In this document: positions 6,478-8,924 of the stretch, piece by piece
How the letters are laid out: each line of letters begins with the position of its first letter
Position numbering within the stretch: position 1 is the stretch's first letter
Assembly (NCBI GenBank): GCA_905479595.1
Contig: CAJQND010000047.1
Coordinates: 1 to 8,924, forward strand
Direction of reading: 5' to 3'
DNA length: 8,924 bases
Source: an uncultured Hyphomicrobiales bacterium
GTDB lineage: Bacteria; Pseudomonadota; Alphaproteobacteria; Rhizobiales; CAJQND01
Made by a program: the position numbers and the translations under genes
The notes under the pieces: generated by a model
Seen by the model: only the letters and a program-made list of their open reading frames with translations
Databases searched by the model: none
What the model was told of the DNA's origin: nothing

Positions 6478-7683
6478 ATGTCTACCTCCATAAGCCCCTC
6501 TGCTACACCCTCTCCTTGGCAAGCGCCGCACTATACCGCCATGCTTGTTCTGGTGGATGGCACACTCATCAAAGGCTTTGGTCTCGGCCATGAAGGCCAG
6601 GCGTCCGGCGAGGTTTGCTTCAACACTGCAATTACCGGCTACCAGGAGATCCTTACAGACCCGTCCTATGCCGGCCAAATCATCACGTTCACGTTTCCCC
6701 ATATCGGTAATGTGGGCGCAAATGATGAGGACATTGAAACCACCAACCTGGCGTCTGCATCCGGCGTGCGCGGTTGTATTCTCAAGGCTGATGTTACAGG
6801 CCCATCCAATTACCGTTCCGCCAAGCATCTCAATGCGTGGCTGAAAGCCCGGAGCATTATCGCGCTCAGCGGAGTTGATACCCGCGCGCTGACAGCTCTG
6901 GTGCGCGAAAAGGGTATGCAAAACGCCATCATCGCCCATGCGCCAGATGGGAATTTTGACGTTGAAGTGATGAAGCGTGACGCCGCCGCCCTTCCAAGCC
7001 TTGAAGGCATGGACCTTGTGCCGGGGGTTACCACCGCCCAGCGCTATGACTGGGACGAGACACCCTGGGCCTGGCCTGAAGGTTTTGCCCGGCAAGACCC
7101 GAAAAACGTTATTCACAATGTGGTTGCCATGGATTTCGGTGCCAAGCGCAATATCCTGCGGCTGTTGGCGGCAACTGGCTGCAAAGTCACTGTAGTGCCC
7201 GCCGACACCAGCGCTGATGATATTCTCGCCATGGGGCCCGACGGAATTTTCCTTGCAAATGGTCCAGGTGACCCGGCTGCTACCGGTGAATATGCCGTTC
7301 CGGAGATTAAAAAGCTGATTGCCAGCGGTAAGCCCATTTTCGGCATCTGCCTCGGCCACCAGATGCTTGGCCTGGCGCTCGGTGCGAAAACCATGAAAAT
7401 GCATCAGGGTCACCATGGTGCCAACCATCCGGTAAAAGACCACACCACCGGCAAAGTTGAGATCACCTCAATGAACCATGGCTTCGCGCTTGATGCGAAA
7501 AGCTTCCCTGCCGGGGTGAGCGAGACCCATATTTCCCTGTTTGATGGTTCCAATTGCGGTCTGGCAGTGGATGGTAAGCCTATTTTTTCAGTCCAGCACC
7601 ACCCCGAAGCCTCCCCAGGCCCGCAAGACAGCTACTATCTGTTTGAACGCTTCGCCGAGGCAATGGCCGCGCAGAAGGGCTAG
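6478..7683 (+). CDS. carA: Carbamoyl-phosphate synthase small subunit CarA
   Basis: CarA is the glutaminase subunit of carbamoyl-phosphate synthase. It releases ammonia from glutamine and passes it to CarB, which makes carbamoyl phosphate for pyrimidines and arginine. The 401 residues contain the N-terminal small-subunit domain (about 20-155; GEVCFNTAITGYQEILTDPS is typical) and a C-terminal class I glutamine amidotransferase domain (about 211-397). The oxyanion region is FLANGPGDP, the nucleophile is C291 in GICLGHQ, and the catalytic His and Glu are H375 and E377 in HHPEASPGP, so the enzyme should be active. The ATG at 6478 follows GAGGAA by 11 bases, a rather long spacing. A later ATG at 6541 would remove the first 21 residues, which are poorly conserved in the family, so it cannot be fully excluded. 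carB is not in the window, and the next gene is on the opposite strand, so the two subunits are not adjacent here. Confidence 0.97.
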   Translation: MSTSISPSATPSPWQAPHYTAMLVLVDGTLIKGFGLGHEGQASGEVCFNTAITGYQEILTDPSYAGQIITFTFPHIGNVGANDEDIETTNLASASGVRGCILKADVTGPSNYRSAKHLNAWLKARSIIALSGVDTRALTALVREKGMQNAIIAHAPDGNFDVEVMKRDAAALPSLEGMDLVPGVTTAQRYDWDETPWAWPEGFARQDPKNVIHNVVAMDFGAKRNILRLLAATGCKVTVVPADTSADDILAMGPDGIFLANGPGDPAATGEYAVPEIKKLIASGKPIFGICLGHQMLGLALGAKTMKMHQGHHGANHPVKDHTTGKVEITSMNHGFALDAKSFPAGVSETHISLFDGSNCGLAVDGKPIFSVQHHPEASPGPQDSYYLFERFAEAMAAQKG

Positions 7684-7708
7684 GGTCAGGACCCTAAATA
7701 TCTGCGTG
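7668..7708. terminator. Nested inverted repeat at the carA / methyltransferase junction
   Basis: An inner repeat, TAGGGTC (7681-7687) with GACCCTA (7690-7696), starts at the carA stop codon. It is enclosed by an outer stem, 7668-7675 with 7701-7708, of 8 pairs including one G-U in the carA transcript. The whole element covers the 28-base convergent gap and reaches into the carA coding end. It lacks a T-run, so it is a possible bidirectional 3'-end structure rather than a proven terminator. Confidence 0.45.
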
Positions 7709-7711
7709 CAT

Positions 7712-8524
7712 CTACGCGGCTGGTTTGCGCATCACCAATGTGAAGCACATGGGCAGGCCGATGCCTGACGCTTCCACGTTCCACCAGCTGTTGGATATGT
7801 GATGGGGAAACTCTTCAAAATGCTCAACACCAAGCCCGTTAGAAATTCCTGCCATAATGATTTCGGCCATGGGATGGGCAAATGACGTTGCCGGTTTCGC
7901 GTCATATTTCTCCCCGTCGAAATAATCCAACCCATCCACTTCTACGAACGGTTCCTTGGTAAAATAAGACGCGGTCCAATCAAGCGGCACACCGGCTTCG
8001 GCTGGCTCGACCATATCCAGCACCGGGTGTTGTTCATAAATGAATAATGCACCGCCAGGACGTATGAGTTTTGAAACGCCTGCAAAAAAGCGCCCAAGGT
8101 CAGGCATCCAGCTCAGAACCCCGATGGTGATCGTCACCAGGTCGAAACTGTTCCAATACACCTCGTCAATCTCGTAAGCATCGCAACACACGAACTCCAC
8201 ATCCAGCCCGCCGTTGCGTGCCAGTTCACGCGCCTGATCGAGAAACCCCTGTGCACCATCAAATCCGACGCAGCGTGCAGCACCCATGTTTTTGACCGAC
8301 AAAAGCTCCTGCCCGTTATTGCAACACACCTGGGCGACGTCTTTGCCTTCCACACCCAGTGCGAGCAGCCTCTTCGTCTCGATCTCATCCAGGCAAGAAA
8401 ATCCTGAAACAGAAAACTGCTCTACCAGTTCTGCCTGGTTGAGCTTGGCATGGATGGGCGCTGCCTCTTCCCATGCGGCACGATTGGCGGTGGTGATTTC
8501 TTTTGTCTTATCGTGATCGGTCAT
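7712..8524 (-). CDS. Class I SAM-dependent methyltransferase
   Basis: This is a 270-residue Rossmann-fold methyltransferase of unknown substrate, counted from the ATG at 8524. The SAM-binding motif I is atypical: VAQVCCNNGQELL (about 63-75) replaces the usual D-x-G-x-G-x-G. It is followed by an acidic end of strand 2 (GFDGAQ, D89), CCDAYEID (about 114-120), the motif IV region FDLVTITIGVLSWMPDL (about 127-143) and the post-motif LIRPGGALFIYEQHP (about 153-167). I recall the CCNNG form as a recurring variant of the small-molecule methyltransferase group, so it need not mean loss of function. The frame opens to an ATG at 8536, but GAGAG lies just before the ATG at 8524 and nothing like a ribosome site precedes 8536, so I take the shorter form with moderate confidence. 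It is cytoplasmic with no signal peptide, convergent with carA, and has no operon partner in view. Confidence 0.88.
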   Translation of the reverse strand: MTDHDKTKEITTANRAAWEEAAPIHAKLNQAELVEQFSVSGFSCLDEIETKRLLALGVEGKDVAQVCCNNGQELLSVKNMGAARCVGFDGAQGFLDQARELARNGGLDVEFVCCDAYEIDEVYWNSFDLVTITIGVLSWMPDLGRFFAGVSKLIRPGGALFIYEQHPVLDMVEPAEAGVPLDWTASYFTKEPFVEVDGLDYFDGEKYDAKPATSFAHPMAEIIMAGISNGLGVEHFEEFPHHISNSWWNVEASGIGLPMCFTLVMRKPAA

Positions 8525-8610
8525 CGTCGCTCTCATTTCAAAAGGGGCGTGCAGCCAAGGCGCTGGTGCCGCTCCCTTTCCTTAGCCCTGTTATTTCCAT
8601 GAACACAAGA

Positions 8611-8625
8611 TGAATGCCGCATTCA
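8611..8625. promoter_or_regulatory. Perfect palindrome in the divergent spacer (candidate operator)
   Basis: TGAATGC and GCATTCA are 7-base perfect arms around a single C. The site lies 86 bases upstream of the methyltransferase start and 99 bases upstream of the exported-protein start, inside the only divergent spacer on this side. The symmetry and position fit a dimeric regulator binding site. No convincing -35/-10 pair was found for either gene to place it against. Confidence 0.4.
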
Positions 8626-8724
8626 GGGTTGGTTCAATGGCGCTTGGCTAAAACATGTTCATCGTCACCGACACAAACAAAACGCCAACGCAAAACCTGA
8701 ACCCAGATGAAAAGGAAAAAGACA

Positions 8725-8924
8725 ATGTTAAAGAAGATCCTCACAGCAGCAGCCATCGCAACAGTCGTAACCGTAGGTGCCGCAGGCGCCACCACTTCAC
8801 CGGCACAAGCCGGCGCAAAAGTTCACCTCTCGTTTGGTGGTGGACACTGGGGTGGCGGACACTGGGGCGGCCATTGGGGTGGTGGAAACTACTACGGTAA
8901 CCCTTGCCGCCGCTATAAGCGCGC
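8725..8924 (+). CDS. Small exported Gly/His/Trp-repeat protein (partial, 3' end missing)
   Basis: The frame from the ATG at 8725 is open to the right edge, giving 66 residues so far. It begins with a clear Sec signal peptide: MLKK, a hydrophobic stretch (ILTAAAIATVVTVGAAGA), then SPAQA with a likely signal peptidase I cut after A29. The mature start GAKVHLSFGGG leads into repeats of G-G-(G)-H-W (about residues 38-54) and then NYYGNPCRRYKR with a Cys at 61. AAGGA at 8712-8716, 8 bases before the ATG, is a good ribosome site. The product should be periplasmic or outside the cell. I do not recognise a named family; small glycine-rich exported proteins of this look are frequent in Hyphomicrobiales. 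The His-Trp-Gly spacing could bind metal, but that is only inference. Another plus-strand frame covers this region from 8655 but has no signal peptide or ribosome site. Confidence 0.78.
   Translation, partial: MLKKILTAAAIATVVTVGAAGATTSPAQAGAKVHLSFGGGHWGGGHWGGHWGGGNYYGNPCRRYKR
8836..8886 (+). repeat. Short tandem repeat encoding G-G-G-H-W units
   Basis: Two near-identical 15-base units (8836-8850 and 8851-8865, encoding GGGHW twice) are followed by a 12-base unit (8866-8877, GGHW) and a truncated GGG. The units differ at third codon positions or by loss of one Gly codon, consistent with expansion by slippage inside a coding region. Confidence 0.75.

Noticed and set aside
6370..7443. Minus-strand open frame of 357 codons opposite carA
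   Set aside because: It lies almost wholly antisense to carA, whose product has all catalytic motifs. The antisense product is rich in His, Cys and Arg with no recognisable domain, as expected of a mirror frame in a codon-biased gene.
8655..8900. Plus-strand 81-codon frame at the right end
   Set aside because: It overlaps the exported protein in another frame, has no ribosome site or signal peptide, and is a low-complexity Arg/Ser/Trp product. The frame starting at 8725 has a good ribosome site and signal peptide.
1..8924. CRISPR array, insertion sequence, prophage, integron, tRNA or rRNA gene, defence or toxin system
   Set aside because: No spaced direct repeats, transposase or integrase motifs, target-site duplications, cloverleaf sequences or related protein motifs were found. 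Gene content is core housekeeping plus small accessory genes.

Overview
The window reads as an ordinary chromosomal stretch of an alphaproteobacterium, most likely of the order Hyphomicrobiales (Rhizobiales). This rests on the alphaproteobacterial style of RpoD (a long acidic insert between regions 1.2 and 2), the gene order carA / yqeY-dnaG-rpoD with carA divergent, the rhizobial-type class III nucleotide cyclase, and the moderate GC content. The assignment is an inference from remembered family features; no database search was possible.

Layout from left to right. At 1-175 (+) lies the C-terminal end of a SIMPL-domain (DUF541) protein. It runs convergently into a class III adenylate/guanylate cyclase (184-1401, -). 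Upstream of the cyclase on the same minus strand come rpoD (1526-3496), dnaG (3691-5628) and a GatB/YqeY-domain gene (5748-6212). Transcription of this block is therefore yqeY, dnaG, rpoD, then perhaps the cyclase, a version of the replication/transcription initiation cluster with yqeY where E. coli has rpsU. A 265-base AT-rich divergent spacer separates it from carA (6478-7683, +) and holds a good sigma-70 type promoter for carA and a weaker one for yqeY. carA is convergent with a SAM-dependent methyltransferase (7712-8524, -), and the stop region of carA sits in a nested inverted repeat. The methyltransferase is divergent from a small exported Gly/His/Trp-repeat protein (8725 onward, +) that runs off the right edge. 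No gene-free stretch exceeds 300 bases.

How the genes relate: YqeY, DnaG primase and the primary sigma factor serve core information processing. CarA makes carbamoyl phosphate for pyrimidine and arginine synthesis with a CarB that is not in this window. The cyclase is a signalling enzyme with an unassigned N-terminal input region.

I found no CRISPR array, mobile element, prophage, toxin or defence locus, and no clear candidate for an undescribed multi-gene system. The most interesting signals are non-coding: two overlapping inverted repeats immediately before the dnaG start codon, which also lacks a Shine-Dalgarno sequence; a perfect 15-base palindrome between the methyltransferase and the exported protein; and the prion-octarepeat-like His-Trp-Gly repeats of that exported protein.
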